From assembly GCF_000238595.1 (NCBI RefSeq), contig NZ_AGTS01000140.1:1-64000 (forward strand): a DNA stretch of 64,000 nucleotides, given 5' to 3'. Numbering within the stretch: the stretch's first letter is position 1; every line of letters starts with the position of its first letter. Made by a program: the position numbers and the translations under genes. The DNA is from Acidovorax sp. NO-1 (lineage in GTDB: Bacteria > Pseudomonadota > Gammaproteobacteria > Burkholderiales > Burkholderiaceae_C). This document shows positions 38,121-48,749 of this stretch, one piece after another. The notes beneath the pieces were generated by a model. The model saw only the letters and a program-made list of their open reading frames with translations, had not been told where the DNA came from and made no database searches.

Positions 38121-38507
38121 ATGACAACCTCACGCATCACCGTCTACGGCATTCCGAACTGCGACACCGTCAAGAAATCCCGCGCGTGGTGGTCCGAACG
38201 TGGCGTGGACTTTCAGTTTCACGGCTTCAAGAAACAAGGGGTGCCCGCCCACCGCCTGCCTGACTGGATGGCAGCAGCAGGTTGGCAAAAGCTGGTCAAC
38301 CGGCAGGGAACCACCTGGCGCAAACTGGATGCATCCACCCAGGCATCGGTCACCGACGAGCACAGCGCCAGCGTGCTGTTGCAAGCCCAGCCCAGCGTGA
38401 TCAAACGGCCGGTGGTGGAATGGCAGCAGGGTGACCAGCTGCACATCTCCGTGGGCTTTGTGCCCGACCAGTGGCAACAATGGCTGGACGAAGCTGCAGC
38501 CAAGTGA
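38121..38507 (+). CDS. ArsC/Spx-family reductase-like protein (YffB type)
   Basis: Thioredoxin-fold protein of 128 residues. It begins ITVYGIPNCDTVKKSRAWW, with a single active-site-like Cys in NCDTVKK rather than CxxC. LVNRQGTTWRKLD and the C-terminal VIKRPVVEWQQGDQLHISVGF are typical of the YffB/ArsC-like group, which is glutathione-dependent in known cases. Three ATG codons (38109, 38112, 38121) are in frame; the last is used. The true substrate is unknown and arsenate is unlikely. Confidence 0.8.
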   Translation: MTTSRITVYGIPNCDTVKKSRAWWSERGVDFQFHGFKKQGVPAHRLPDWMAAAGWQKLVNRQGTTWRKLDASTQASVTDEHSASVLLQAQPSVIKRPVVEWQQGDQLHISVGFVPDQWQQWLDEAAAK

Positions 38508-38643
38508 TCGCATCGGCCGCTGACCGGAAAAATTGCACAAATCTTTACGCAGATTTACGGCTGGCAAGCGCCGAATTGACCCTGGGGGCCTAAACTTTTC
38601 TCCAGTCTGGTGCGTTATGTACCGACCCGAAAGGAGTTTCTCC

Positions 38644-39297
38644 ATGAAAAAGATCGTCGTTTTTTCTGCCATGGCGGCCATTGCCACCGTGGCCAGCGCC
38701 CAGGAACAAGGCCGCGTGCTCTCGGCAACCCCCATCGTGCAGCAGGTTGCCACACCGCAGCAGGTGTGCGGCAACGAAACCGTCTACAACGGCAACCGCA
38801 CGACCGGTGCGGGCGCGGTGATCGGTGCCATTGCGGGCGGTGCTGCCGGCAACGCCATCGGCAAGGGCAGCGGGCGCACAGCCGCCACCGCCATTGGTTT
38901 GATCGGGGGTGCGGTTCTGGGCAACCAGATCGAAGGCGGGCAGCCCCAATACCAGAACGTGCAGCGCTGCACCACCGAAACCTATTATGAAAATCGCACC
39001 GTCGGCTACGACGTGGTGTATGAATACGCAGGGCGCCAGTACACCACCCGCACGCAGAGCGACCCGGGCCGCTGGATCCCTGTGACGGTGCAACCCGCAG
39101 GGCAGACCTATTCCACGCAGCCCGATCCCTATGCATCGCAAGGCGTGTACAGCCAGCCTGGCGTGGTCACCTCCACCTACCCTGCGCCACCGGTGTACCA
39201 GCAGCCCACCTATGTGACGCCGCCCGTGACGGTGATCGAGTACGGCTACGACAGCCGTCCTTATTACCCCCACCACCGCAACCCTTACTGGCGCTGA
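38644..39297 (+). CDS. Glycine-zipper 2TM domain protein
   Basis: Exported protein of 217 residues. Signal peptide MKKIVVFSAMAAIATVASA, cleaved before QEQ. A glycine-zipper segment (TGAGAVIGAIAGGAAGNAIGKGSGRTAATAIGLIGGAVLGNQIE, about 60-103) is followed by a Tyr/Gln/Pro-rich tail (QPDPYASQGVYSQPG onward). A GAAAGGAG ribosome binding site lies upstream. Relatives are outer-membrane-associated proteins of stress responses; the function is unknown. Confidence 0.82.
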   Translation: MKKIVVFSAMAAIATVASAQEQGRVLSATPIVQQVATPQQVCGNETVYNGNRTTGAGAVIGAIAGGAAGNAIGKGSGRTAATAIGLIGGAVLGNQIEGGQPQYQNVQRCTTETYYENRTVGYDVVYEYAGRQYTTRTQSDPGRWIPVTVQPAGQTYSTQPDPYASQGVYSQPGVVTSTYPAPPVYQQPTYVTPPVTVIEYGYDSRPYYPHHRNPYWR

Positions 39298-39330
39298 GCC
39301 CTTGCCGGCCCCGCCAGGCAGCATCACCAG

Positions 39331-39354
39331 GAGCCCTTCGGGGCTCTTTTTTTT
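39331..39354 (+). terminator. Rho-independent terminator
   Basis: Stem GAGCCC / GGGCTC with the stable TTCG tetraloop, then eight T, 33 bp after the glycine-zipper gene. Confidence 0.88.
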
Positions 39355-39458
39355 GGCTCCAGATGACAGATGGGGATTGTTCAGACGCCCGGTGCGGCAA
39401 GGCTGCCCGCCCCCTGCCCTAAAATCGCGGGTTTCCTCCAACCCCTGCAGCGCATTCC

Positions 39459-39776
39459 ATGACCACCGAAAAAATCGACGGCGTGTCCGTCACCACCCAG
39501 GCCAATGTGTACTTTGACGGCAAGTGCGTGAGCCACGGCATCACCTTCCCGGACGGCACGAAGAAGTCTGTGGGCGTGGTGCTGCCTGCAACACTGACCT
39601 TCAACACCGGCGCGCCCGAGATCATGGAATGCGTGGCGGGCTCGTGCGAGTACAAGCTGGACGGCACCGACGCCTGGGTCAAGTCGTCGGCGGGCGACAA
39701 GTTCAACGTGCCCGGCAATTCCAGGTTCGACATCCGGGTGACCGAGGCCTACCACTACATTTGCCATTTCGGTTGA
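39459..39776 (+). CDS. ppnP: Pyrimidine/purine nucleoside phosphorylase PpnP (DUF1255)
   Basis: Small cupin-fold phosphorylase of 105 residues that splits various nucleosides with phosphate. SHGITFPDGTKKSVGVVLPATLTFNTGAPEIMECVAGSCEYKLDG and GDKFNVPGNSRFDIRVTEAYHYICHFG follow the YaiE/PpnP family throughout. A palindromic repeat lies between it and argG. Confidence 0.9.
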   Translation: MTTEKIDGVSVTTQANVYFDGKCVSHGITFPDGTKKSVGVVLPATLTFNTGAPEIMECVAGSCEYKLDGTDAWVKSSAGDKFNVPGNSRFDIRVTEAYHYICHFG

Positions 39777-41198
<1,422 letters not shown>

Positions 41199-41221
41199 AC
41201 CTTGGGCCCAGAATATGGGTC

Positions 41222-41276
41222 AAAAATGGCTCTAGCGCTTACCCATCAAGCGCTAGCAGCTACATATATATGAGCA
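41222..41276. repeat. Short palindromic intergenic repeat, copy 8
   Basis: Family member with a clear stem: tagcgctt (41233-41240) and aagcgcta (41247-41254) around acccatc, followed by gcagcta. It lies directly after argG. Confidence 0.75.
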
Positions 41277-41304
41277 AAGCCACCGGAAACGGTGGCTTTT
41301 TTCT
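41277..41304 (+). terminator. Rho-independent terminator of argG
   Basis: Nine-bp stem AAGCCACCG / CGGTGGCTT with a GAAA tetraloop and a T run. The convergent murB gene ends 25 bp further on. Confidence 0.88.
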
Positions 41305-41328
41305 TTGCGGGGAAGGTTGGCTGCTGGT

Positions 41329-42402
41329 CTAAACCACCACCGGCTCGGGCTCCAGCCGGATGCCAAAGCGCTCGTACACGCTGGTCTGGATGGCCTTGGC
41401 CAGGGTCATCACCTCGCCGCCCGTCACGCTGTCGGCGCCCTGCCCCCGGTTGACCAGCACCAGGGCCTGCTTTTCGTACACCCCGGCCTTGCCGATGGAT
41501 TTTCCCTTCCAGCCGCAGGCATCAATCAGCCAGCCCGCCGCCAGCTTGATGCTGCCGTCGGGCATGGGGTAATGCACGATCCTGGGCTCGCGCGCGATGA
41601 TGTCGGCGCACTGGTCGGGCGACACCGTGGGGTTCTTGAAGAAGCTGCCCGCATTGCCCACCACCGCCGGGTCGGGCAGCTTGGCGCGGCGAATGTCGCA
41701 GATCCAGTCAAAAATCTGCTGTGCGCTGGGATGCTCCACGCCCGCCTCAACGCGGCGGCGCTCCAGGTCGAGGTAACCCAGCACGGGCTTCCAGGGCTTA
41801 GGCAGTCGAAAGCGGACGTGGGTGATGACCGCGCGCCCCGCCAGGCCCATGCCGCGCGGCATCCCGCTGCCGTCGGGTGCTTCAGACGGCGCATGCTTGA
41901 AGACGGAGTCGCGGTAGCCAAAGCCACATTGCGCGGCATCCAGGCTGAACGGCTGGCCGGTGGCCAGATCGACAGCGTCGAGCGATTCAAACCGGTCCTG
42001 CAGCTCCACGCCATAGGCACCGATGTTCTGCACGGGCGAGGCGCCCACCGTGCCCGGGATGAGCGCCAAATTTTCCAGCCCCGGGAACCCGTGCGCCAGC
42101 GTCCAGGCCACCGCGTCGTGCCAGACCTCGCCCGCGCCGGCCTCCACGATCCAGGCCCTGGGGGTTTCCTCCACCAAGCGCAGCCCCTTGATTTCCATCT
42201 TGAGCACCACGGGCTTCACGTCGCCCGTCAGGATGATGTTGCTGCCACCGCCCAGCACAAACTTGGGTGCAGGGGCCAGGTCCGTATCGGCCAGAACGGC
42301 CTTCAGATCCGACACGGAGCGCACACGCACCAGGGTTTGGGCACGCGCAGCAATGCCAAAGGTGTTGCAGGGCTGCAAAGGGGCGTTTTTCTCGACTACC
42401 AT
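41329..42402 (-). CDS. murB: UDP-N-acetylenolpyruvoylglucosamine reductase
   Basis: FAD-dependent peptidoglycan precursor enzyme of 357 residues, type I. Conserved elements: NTFGIAARA, LGGGSNIILTGDV, IPGTVGASPVQNIGAYGVEL, GFGYRDSVFKH, and NAGSFFKNPTVS with the catalytic Ser. The ATG at 42402 (MVVEKNAPLQPCNTFG) is used because the reading frame further upstream runs through the divergent yajQ gene. Confidence 0.94.
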   Translation of the reverse strand: MVVEKNAPLQPCNTFGIAARAQTLVRVRSVSDLKAVLADTDLAPAPKFVLGGGSNIILTGDVKPVVLKMEIKGLRLVEETPRAWIVEAGAGEVWHDAVAWTLAHGFPGLENLALIPGTVGASPVQNIGAYGVELQDRFESLDAVDLATGQPFSLDAAQCGFGYRDSVFKHAPSEAPDGSGMPRGMGLAGRAVITHVRFRLPKPWKPVLGYLDLERRRVEAGVEHPSAQQIFDWICDIRRAKLPDPAVVGNAGSFFKNPTVSPDQCADIIAREPRIVHYPMPDGSIKLAAGWLIDACGWKGKSIGKAGVYEKQALVLVNRGQGADSVTGGEVMTLAKAIQTSVYERFGIRLEPEPVVV

Positions 42403-42489
42403 TGGCCCGATTGTCGCACCCGCCCCTGCCTCCACGCTTTGGGGCGCCTGCGACCCGTAGCTGTTTTCCCCTGAGATTGAGAGCCACCC

Positions 42490-42975
42490 ATGCCATCTTT
42501 TGACACCGTCTGTGAAGCCAACCTGGTTGAAGTGAAAAACGCCGTGGAGAACACCGCCAAGGAGATCGGCACCCGTTTCGACTTCAAGGGCACATCGGCC
42601 AGCATCGAGATCAAGGACAAGGACATCACCCTGATCGGCGACGCCGACTTCCAGCTCACCCAGATCGAGGACGTGCTGCGCAACAAGCTCACCAAGCGCA
42701 ATGTGGACGTGCGTTTTCTGGACATGGGCGATGTGCAGAAGATGGGCGGCGACAAGGTCAAGCAGGTCATCAAGGTGCGCAACGGCATCGAGAGCGAGTT
42801 GGCCAAGAAGATCCAGAAGCTGATGAAGGAAAGCAAGCTCAAGGTGCAAGCCGCCATCCAGGAGGACAAGGTACGCATTACCGGCGCCAAGCGCGACGAC
42901 CTGCAGGCGGCCATGGCGTTGATCCGCAAGGATGTGACCGACGTGCCGCTGTCGTTCGACAACTTCCGTGACTGA
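42490..42975 (+). CDS. yajQ: YajQ family nucleotide-binding protein
   Basis: Protein of 161 residues with two ferredoxin-like domains. It begins [34 protein letters not shown] and ends [13 protein letters not shown], matching the family from end to end. Relatives bind cyclic di-GMP (shown in Xanthomonas) and interact with a transcription factor. It is divergent from murB. Several other c-di-GMP proteins are encoded in this window. Confidence 0.92.
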   Translation: MPSFDTVCEANLVEVKNAVENTAKEIGTRFDFKGTSASIEIKDKDITLIGDADFQLTQIEDVLRNKLTKRNVDVRFLDMGDVQKMGGDKVKQVIKVRNGIESELAKKIQKLMKESKLKVQAAIQEDKVRITGAKRDDLQAAMALIRKDVTDVPLSFDNFRD

Positions 42976-42984
42976 GATGGAGCG

Positions 42985-43090
42985 CCCCCTGCGTCGCTTC
43001 GCGCCTTCCCCCTCCAGGGGGACGCCGCCCTCGCTGCGGGGCGGCCCTTGCTTGGCGTCCCTCGCCTGGGCCGCGCCAGTTCCGGGGTAC
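42985..43090. repeat. GC-rich dispersed repeat, second copy
   Basis: Related to 3405-3540: shared CTGCGGGGCGGCCCTTGC block, preceded by cgcttcgc and gggggac blocks and followed by ccctcgcc and cgcgcc. It fills the gap between yajQ and the retropepsin-like gene. Confidence 0.6.
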
Positions 43091-43117
43091 GGTGGAGGCG
43101 CACAGCGCCATCAACGA

Positions 43118-43765
43118 ATGACGATCCACTCCTTTGCCCTGGCCGCGCTGGTTGCTCTGTGCTTGGCTCCGTCCTGGGCGCATGCGCAGGCGGTGGCACT
43201 GGCGGGCATGCTGGGCAGCAAGGCCTTGCTGGTTGTGGATGCCAACCCGCCCAAGGCCGTGGGTGCGGGGGACGAGTTCCAGGGCGTCAAGGTCATCGCC
43301 GTCACCAAAGAAGAGGCAACGATCGAAATCAGCGGCGCCCGGCGCACGCTGCGCCTGGGCGAGGCCCCCGTGAGCGTCGGCGCGCGCAGCGGCAGTGGCA
43401 AGCGCATCGTGCTCATGGCCGACAGCCGGGGCCACTTTGTCAACACCGGCACCATCAACGGGCGCGTGATGCAGTACATGGTGGATACGGGTGCATCGAC
43501 CATCGCCATCGGCCGCACCGACGCTGATCGCATGGTGCTGAACTACAAAAACGGCGAGCCGGTGCGCATGAACACCGCCAATGGCGTGGCCCAGGGCTGG
43601 CGCATACGGCTGGACTCCGTGCGGCTGGGCGACGTCGAGGTGCTGGGCGTCGAAGCCATTGTCACCCCCGAACCCATGCCCTATGTTCTGTTGGGCAATA
43701 GTTTTCTGACGCAGTTCCAGATGACCCGCATCAACGACCAGATGGTGCTGGAAAAGCGCAACTGA
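43118..43765 (+). CDS. Retropepsin-like aspartic protease (clan AA, TIGR02281 type)
   Basis: Exported protein of 215 residues. A signal peptide ends near AHAQ (residue 24). The C-terminal half is a single-lobe retropepsin domain with the active-site motif MQYMVDTGASTIAIGRTDADRM (about residues 120-140) and the second element VLLGNSFLTQFQM. One lobe implies that it acts as a dimer. The targets are unknown. The next gene starts 8 bp downstream, so the two are probably co-transcribed. Confidence 0.85.
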   Translation: MTIHSFALAALVALCLAPSWAHAQAVALAGMLGSKALLVVDANPPKAVGAGDEFQGVKVIAVTKEEATIEISGARRTLRLGEAPVSVGARSGSGKRIVLMADSRGHFVNTGTINGRVMQYMVDTGASTIAIGRTDADRMVLNYKNGEPVRMNTANGVAQGWRIRLDSVRLGDVEVLGVEAIVTPEPMPYVLLGNSFLTQFQMTRINDQMVLEKRN

Positions 43766-43773
43766 GCCCTGTC

Positions 43774-44793
43774 ATGTCTGCCCACCCCAGTACCGCCAAC
43801 CACAGCACCGAAGGGGAGTACGAGGATCTTCTGAGCCTGTGGTCAGACCTGGAGTCGGCCCTGTCCATGCTGCTCTCCCGGCCGCTGCAGGTGCAGGACT
43901 TCGCGGCCAAGGTGCGGCAGTTTGACCACTGGCTGCAGGATCTGGTGGCGCACGATATCGATGCGGCGCTGTACCTGATGTTTCAGCTGGCCTCGACATC
44001 CACCGTGGGCTACAGCGCGTCCCACGCGCTGGTGTGCGGCACGCTGTGCCACATCATGGCGCAGGAGCTGCAGCTGCCGCCCCGTGAACGGGACAGCCTG
44101 GTGCGTGCGGCCCTCACCATGAACATTGGCATGACACGCCTGCAGGACGAACTGGCCGAGCAGCGGGAGCGCCCCACCGCCGCCCAGCAAGAGGCCATCC
44201 GCAGCCACCCGGAAGAGAGCCTGATACTGCTGCAGCGCCTTCACATCACCGACACGCTGTGGCTGGATGTGGTGGGCCAGCACCACGCCACCATGACCGA
44301 CCGCATACCGCTGGCCACCCAGGCCCCCGAGGATCGCCTGACGCGCATCCTGGGCACCATCGACCGCTATGCCGCGATGATCAGCCCGCGCAAGTCGCGC
44401 GCGGGCCGCAGCGCCACCGACTCGGTGCGCGCCATTGTGGGCCAGGAGATCGAGCAGCACGATGAGGTGAGCTACACGCTGGTGCGCTCGATAGGCCTGT
44501 GCCCGCCAGGCACTTTTGTGAAGCTCGACAACGGCGACACCGCCATCGTGCTGCGCCGCAGTGAAAAGGCCAACCACCCCCTGGTCGCCAGCCTGCTCGA
44601 CCGCGCAGGCCACCATCATGCACAGCCCAGCCTGTACCAGACAGCCACCGGCAAGCCGCGCATCCAGTCGGCCCTGGCCCGCTCCGCCGTGAGCCTGGAG
44701 CTCAACCACCGCACCATGATGCGGCTTGGTCTTTATGCCGCCCAGCACAGCGCGGGGCTGCGGGGGCTGGTGTCAGGACGCGGCGCGCTGTAG
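43774..44793 (+). CDS. Degenerate HD-GYP/HD-domain protein
   Basis: Protein of 339 residues that follows the layout of HD-GYP c-di-GMP phosphodiesterases, with the metal-binding residues changed. The helix that should read LLHDIGK is AALTMNIGMTRLQDELAEQ, so the HD pair is lost. Histidines remain in GYSASHALVCGTLCH, IRSHPEESLILL and LDVVGQHHATMTD, the last replacing HHERxDGxGYP. A C-terminal part (LCPPGTFVKLDNGDTAIVLRRSEKANHP, as in HD-GYP proteins) follows. It is more likely a binding or scaffold protein than an enzyme. It is co-directional with the retropepsin-like gene. Confidence 0.7.
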   Translation: MSAHPSTANHSTEGEYEDLLSLWSDLESALSMLLSRPLQVQDFAAKVRQFDHWLQDLVAHDIDAALYLMFQLASTSTVGYSASHALVCGTLCHIMAQELQLPPRERDSLVRAALTMNIGMTRLQDELAEQRERPTAAQQEAIRSHPEESLILLQRLHITDTLWLDVVGQHHATMTDRIPLATQAPEDRLTRILGTIDRYAAMISPRKSRAGRSATDSVRAIVGQEIEQHDEVSYTLVRSIGLCPPGTFVKLDNGDTAIVLRRSEKANHPLVASLLDRAGHHHAQPSLYQTATGKPRIQSALARSAVSLELNHRTMMRLGLYAAQHSAGLRGLVSGRGAL

Positions 44794-44829
44794 GCGCACA
44801 CTGTGTGCCCGCCGCCGCGGCACCTTGCG

Positions 44830-45498
44830 CTACTTTTTCGCCGGGTGTGCCGTACCCTCGGCGGCAGACGCAGCCTTCTTGCTGCCCAGTCGCGACTCCT
44901 TGCCTTCAATCAGCCGCTGGATGTTCTCCTTGTGGCGCCAGGCCAGCAGCATGGCCATTACCACGATGGAGCCGGCAATCGTGCCTTCGGCATACCACAC
45001 CACGCCATCGACCAGCAGGTAGTACACAGGTGCAAAGGCCGCTGCCACCAGCGACGCCAGCGACGAATAGCGAAAGAAAAACGCAATGATGAGCCAGGTG
45101 GCAGCGGTGGCCAGCCCCAGCCAGACACTGATGCCCAGCAGAACGCCGAGCGCAGTGGCGACACCTTTGCCGCCCTCGAAGCGGAAGAACACCGGCCATA
45201 GATGGCCCAGAAACGCTGCCAGCCCCACCAGCGCCACCGTGCCATCTTCCAGGCCATACGGTTTGCCAAATGCGACGACCAGCGCCACAGGCAGCCACCC
45301 CTTCACGGCATCCAGCACCAGCGTGATGATCGCAGCCGCCTTGCTGCCCGAGCGAAGAACGTTGGTGGCGCCAGGGTTCTTGCTGCCGTAGGTCCGCGGA
45401 TCGTTCAGGCCCATGACACGGGTCACGATGACGGCGAACGAAAGCGAACCCAGCAGGTAGGCGGCGACAGTCGCCAGGGCGCAATAGGCAAGGGACAC
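44830..45498 (-). CDS. plsY: Glycerol-3-phosphate acyltransferase PlsY
   Basis: Inner-membrane enzyme that moves an acyl group from acyl-phosphate to glycerol-3-phosphate; about 222 residues. It shows the three PlsY motifs: [45 protein letters not shown], and [21 protein letters not shown]. No ATG suits the N-terminus; the GTG at 45498 ([17 protein letters not shown]) is chosen because it gives the usual family start, while a TTG at 45564 would add 22 residues. The C-terminus is lysine-rich. Confidence 0.9.
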   Translation of the reverse strand: MSLAYCALATVAAYLLGSLSFAVIVTRVMGLNDPRTYGSKNPGATNVLRSGSKAAAIITLVLDAVKGWLPVALVVAFGKPYGLEDGTVALVGLAAFLGHLWPVFFRFEGGKGVATALGVLLGISVWLGLATAATWLIIAFFFRYSSLASLVAAAFAPVYYLLVDGVVWYAEGTIAGSIVVMAMLLAWRHKENIQRLIEGKESRLGSKKAASAAEGTAHPAKK

Positions 45499-45609
45499 GG
45501 AGAGACTTTCTTGAAAGGCTGCAATGGAATGGAGCACTGGGAGTGCTCGCGCAACCACCAGCAACCCCAGCGCGACATTTTGCCACCCGCAACCCGCGCG
45601 GATGGCGCG

Positions 45610-46836
45610 TCAACCCGGCCGGAGGGCTCCGTCGATGGCATCTGCGGCCAGAACTTTACTGCCCGGCCGCCCCGGCTCGACGCGGTTGCGCCCCGCCTTC
45701 TTGCCACGATAAAGCGCCGCGTCGGCCTCCTGCAATGCCACATCCAGCCCGTCCACACCGTTGAAAGGCAGCGAGACGCCGATGGTGACGGTGCAGCGCA
45801 GCGGCCCGTCCGGCCCCGGCGTGGGCACCGACTGCCGTTCAATGACTTCGCGCAGACGTTCGGCCAGGTGCATCACGCCCTCGTGGTCGGCATCCAGGCA
45901 GACGACCACAAACTCTTCGCCCCCCAGGCGGCTGGCCAGGTCACCGCGCCGCAGCGTCTGGCGAAGCGCGTCGGCCACATGGCACAGCACCACATCCCCG
46001 GCCTTGTGCCCATGGGAATCGTTGATTCGTTTGAAATGGTCGATGTCCAGCAGCAGCAGGCGTGCAGGGCTGGCGGTGCGCGAACGGAAATAGGTTTCGA
46101 GCCCCGCATGCAGGCCGCGACGGTTCAGCAACTGCGTGAGGGGATCGCGCGCTGCTGCGGCCTGCAGCTCATCGGTGAGACGGCGCAGCACCAGCCAGAT
46201 CATCGCGGGGGCCAGCACTGTGGCCAGGAACGACATGTAGATATAGAACCCGATCTGAAAACGGTTGCCCATGTCCAGGGCCTGCAGACCGTCCTGGGCC
46301 ACCAGCACGCATTTGATGGCATTGAGCACGCCCAGCCCGCCAATCAGCGCGGCAAAGAGCGTCATCTCCACACGCAGCTCTTTGGCCACGTTGCGCATGG
46401 CATAGACCACAGCCGCGGTCATGGCGAAAAACATCACCGCGGAGGCGAACGAGAGCATTGCATAGCGTGCCACCGGGCCCGCCACCCACTGCACCAGCAC
46501 CTGGGCCACCGTGTAGCCCAACGCCAGCGCAAGCACGGGCTGCAGCAAGGGCGCATCGCGGCCGAAAAACCGCACAGCGCCCACCGCGAAAACCAGCGGC
46601 ACGCACAGGGTGAGTGTGTGGTTGACCACACTCAGCGCATTCCAGTCGGGCGGGCCGCCCAGCAGCTGGAGCATGTAGGCGGTGCCCAGCATCGCGTTGC
46701 CGAGGGCAAAAGCATTCATGCCCAGCCTGTGGCCCTGCAGGCGTGTGCTGATCAGCCAGAACATGATGGCAAAGCACAGCAGGTGCACGCAGAGCATGCC
46801 GACGATAAGGTTAGCAACCATGAATGGATTCGCCAT
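45610..46836 (-). CDS. Membrane diguanylate cyclase (GGDEF)
   Basis: Protein of 408 residues: about six membrane helices (residues 1-215) and a C-terminal GGDEF domain with an intact active site (RLGGEEF) and a likely inhibitory I-site (RRGD, five residues earlier). DPLTQLLNRRGL opens the domain and DIDHFKRINDSHGHKAGD is the nucleotide-binding part. It is expected to make cyclic di-GMP and respond to a membrane signal. No EAL partner is adjacent. Confidence 0.9.
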   Translation of the reverse strand: MANPFMVANLIVGMLCVHLLCFAIMFWLISTRLQGHRLGMNAFALGNAMLGTAYMLQLLGGPPDWNALSVVNHTLTLCVPLVFAVGAVRFFGRDAPLLQPVLALALGYTVAQVLVQWVAGPVARYAMLSFASAVMFFAMTAAVVYAMRNVAKELRVEMTLFAALIGGLGVLNAIKCVLVAQDGLQALDMGNRFQIGFYIYMSFLATVLAPAMIWLVLRRLTDELQAAAARDPLTQLLNRRGLHAGLETYFRSRTASPARLLLLDIDHFKRINDSHGHKAGDVVLCHVADALRQTLRRGDLASRLGGEEFVVVCLDADHEGVMHLAERLREVIERQSVPTPGPDGPLRCTVTIGVSLPFNGVDGLDVALQEADAALYRGKKAGRNRVEPGRPGSKVLAADAIDGALRPG

Positions 46837-46955
46837 CGTGTGCGGTCAGGGCCAGCGCAGACCCGTCAGCGCGGGGGCATGGCAGGCCACGCATCCTGGG
46901 CGATAGCGGGATGGTGTGCCTGCGGCCCGCCGCGCGGCCTGCGCGGTGCCGAAGC

Positions 46956-47468
46956 TCACCCGGCAACTTCGGCGCCCAGCGCGCATTGCACCGGCTGCGC
47001 CGCCAGCAACTGCACGCACACCTGCGGATCGATCTGCACCAGAAAGCCCCGCCGCCCGCCGTTGATGGCGATGCGGGGCAGCGCCAGAATGCTGTGCTCG
47101 ATGTACACACGCATCTCCTTGCGTGTGGCGAACGGTGATGTGCCCCCCACCAGATAACCCGTGTGCCGGTTGGCCACCTCGGGCTTGCATGGCTCCACGC
47201 TCTTCACACCGATCTGGCGCGCGAGGTTCTTGGTGGACACCTTGCGGTCGCCATGCATCAGCACGATCAGCGGTTTTGCGTCCTGGTCCTGCATGACCAG
47301 CGTCTTGACCACCATGTGCTCGTCCAGCCCCAGTTGCCGCGCCGACTCCTCGGTGCCGCCGTGCTCCATGTAGTCGTAAGGGTGCTCGGTGAACGCCACG
47401 CCCCGCGCACGCAACATCTGCGTGGCGGGCGTCTCGCTCACATGTGCGGATTTGTCTTTCTTCGCCAT
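46956..47468 (-). CDS. ybaK: Cys-tRNA(Pro)/Cys-tRNA(Cys) deacylase YbaK
   Basis: Editing enzyme of 170 residues that removes Cys from mischarged tRNA(Pro). Conserved: TPATQMLRARGVAFTEHPYDYMEHGGTEESARQLGLDEHMVVKTLVM, then KPLIVLMHGDRKVSTKNLARQIG, and TGYLVGGTSPFATRKEM with the GxxP-type loop. The ATG at 47468 (MAKKDKSAHVSETP) was preferred over one seven codons upstream. Confidence 0.9.
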   Translation of the reverse strand: MAKKDKSAHVSETPATQMLRARGVAFTEHPYDYMEHGGTEESARQLGLDEHMVVKTLVMQDQDAKPLIVLMHGDRKVSTKNLARQIGVKSVEPCKPEVANRHTGYLVGGTSPFATRKEMRVYIEHSILALPRIAINGGRRGFLVQIDPQVCVQLLAAQPVQCALGAEVAG

Positions 47469-47522
47469 GGTGCCTGCCTGCATAAACAATTCGGTGGCCC
47501 CGCCAACGCGCCAACACCACCC

Positions 47523-48584
47523 TCAAAGCGCCGGGTCGCGCAGCTCCCAGCGGATCGCGTCGATGGCTTTCAGGATGTCGGGCGACAGCGTGGTGCCCCA
47601 CGCGTTGAGGTCTTCGTCCAGCTGCGCCACCGACGTCACGCCGATGATGGTGCTGGCCACCTGCCATTTGGTGTAGCAGAACGCCAGCGCCATCTGCGTG
47701 GGCGTCATGCCATGGTCACGCGCCAGCTGGTTGTAGCGGCGCGATGCCTCCAGCGCCTCGGGGCGGCCCCAGCGCTGCTTGCGCACGGATTCATACGATG
47801 CAATGCGCGCACCTTGGGGGGCGGCGGGGCCAGTGATGCCGCTCTCGTCGTACTTGCCGGTCAGCAGGCCAAAGCCCAGGGGTGAATACGCCAGCAGCGA
47901 CACGTTGAGGCGGTGGCAGGTTTCGTCCAGCCCGTTTTCCCAGGTGCGGTTGATGAGGCAGTACGGGTTCTGCACCGTGGCCACACGCGGCAGGCCGTGC
48001 TGCTCGGCCAGGCGCACGAATTCGTGCACGCCGTAGGGGGTTTCATTCGACAGGCCGATATAGCGCACCTTGCCCGTCTTCACCAGCCCGGCCAGTGCTT
48101 CGAGCTGCTCGCGGATGGGGGTTTGCGACGTTTCCTTGGCGGGGTCGTAATACAGGTTGCCAAACGCTGGCACATGGCGCTCGGGCCAGTGGATCTGGTA
48201 GAGGTCGATCACATCCGTCTGCAGGCGGCGCAGGCTGGCCTCGCACGAAGCCACGATGTCGGCGGCCGTCATGCCCTTGCCCTCGCGCACCCAGGGCATG
48301 CCGCGCGATGGGCCAGCCACCTTGGTCGCCACCACCAGCTTCTGGCGCGCGCCGGGGTTCTTTGCAATCCAGTTGCCGATGATGGTCTCGGTGGCACCGA
48401 AGGTCTCGGCCCTGGCGGGCACGGCATACATCTCGGCCGTGTCGATGAAGTTCACACCGCGCGCGAGCGACTGGCTCAGGATGGCATGCGAATCGGCCTC
48501 ATGGACCTGCTCGCCGAAGGTCATGGTGCCCAGACAGATGGGGGTGACAAGCAGGTCACTCTGACCCAGGGGGACTTTGTTCAT
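47523..48584 (-). CDS. Aldo/keto reductase (Tas-like)
   Basis: NADPH-dependent oxidoreductase of 353 residues. LGTMTFGEQVHEADSHAILSQSLARGVNFIDTAEMYAVPARAETFGATETIIGNWI holds the catalytic Asp and Tyr. LVVATKVAGPSRGMPWVREGKGMTAADI carries the Lys, YQIHWPERHVPAFG the His. These features match E. coli Tas. The start at 48584 (MNKVPLGQSDLLVTPICLGTMTFG) is the family N-terminus. The physiological substrate is unknown. Confidence 0.9.
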   Translation of the reverse strand: MNKVPLGQSDLLVTPICLGTMTFGEQVHEADSHAILSQSLARGVNFIDTAEMYAVPARAETFGATETIIGNWIAKNPGARQKLVVATKVAGPSRGMPWVREGKGMTAADIVASCEASLRRLQTDVIDLYQIHWPERHVPAFGNLYYDPAKETSQTPIREQLEALAGLVKTGKVRYIGLSNETPYGVHEFVRLAEQHGLPRVATVQNPYCLINRTWENGLDETCHRLNVSLLAYSPLGFGLLTGKYDESGITGPAAPQGARIASYESVRKQRWGRPEALEASRRYNQLARDHGMTPTQMALAFCYTKWQVASTIIGVTSVAQLDEDLNAWGTTLSPDILKAIDAIRWELRDPAL

Positions 48585-48749
48585 GCGGTGAAGACTCCGG
48601 ATGGTGAAGACAGAAACAGGCCCGCCGCGGGGCCAAACACGCTGGCAGGCGATGGTACAAGCGAACGCCCATGCCTGCAGGGCGCCGGACTCCTTGGCGA
48701 CAGCCATGGGGGCATGCGGGCCCGGCCCTCGGCTTAACATTGCTGCAGC

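Noticed and set aside
46846-46960. A CVACH (CxxCH) heme-binding motif on the minus strand at the end of a long open frame between the GGDEF and ybaK genes.
   Set aside because: The frame upstream runs antisense or out of frame through ybaK and the aldo/keto reductase, with no start, signal peptide or ribosome binding site. The motif is probably chance.
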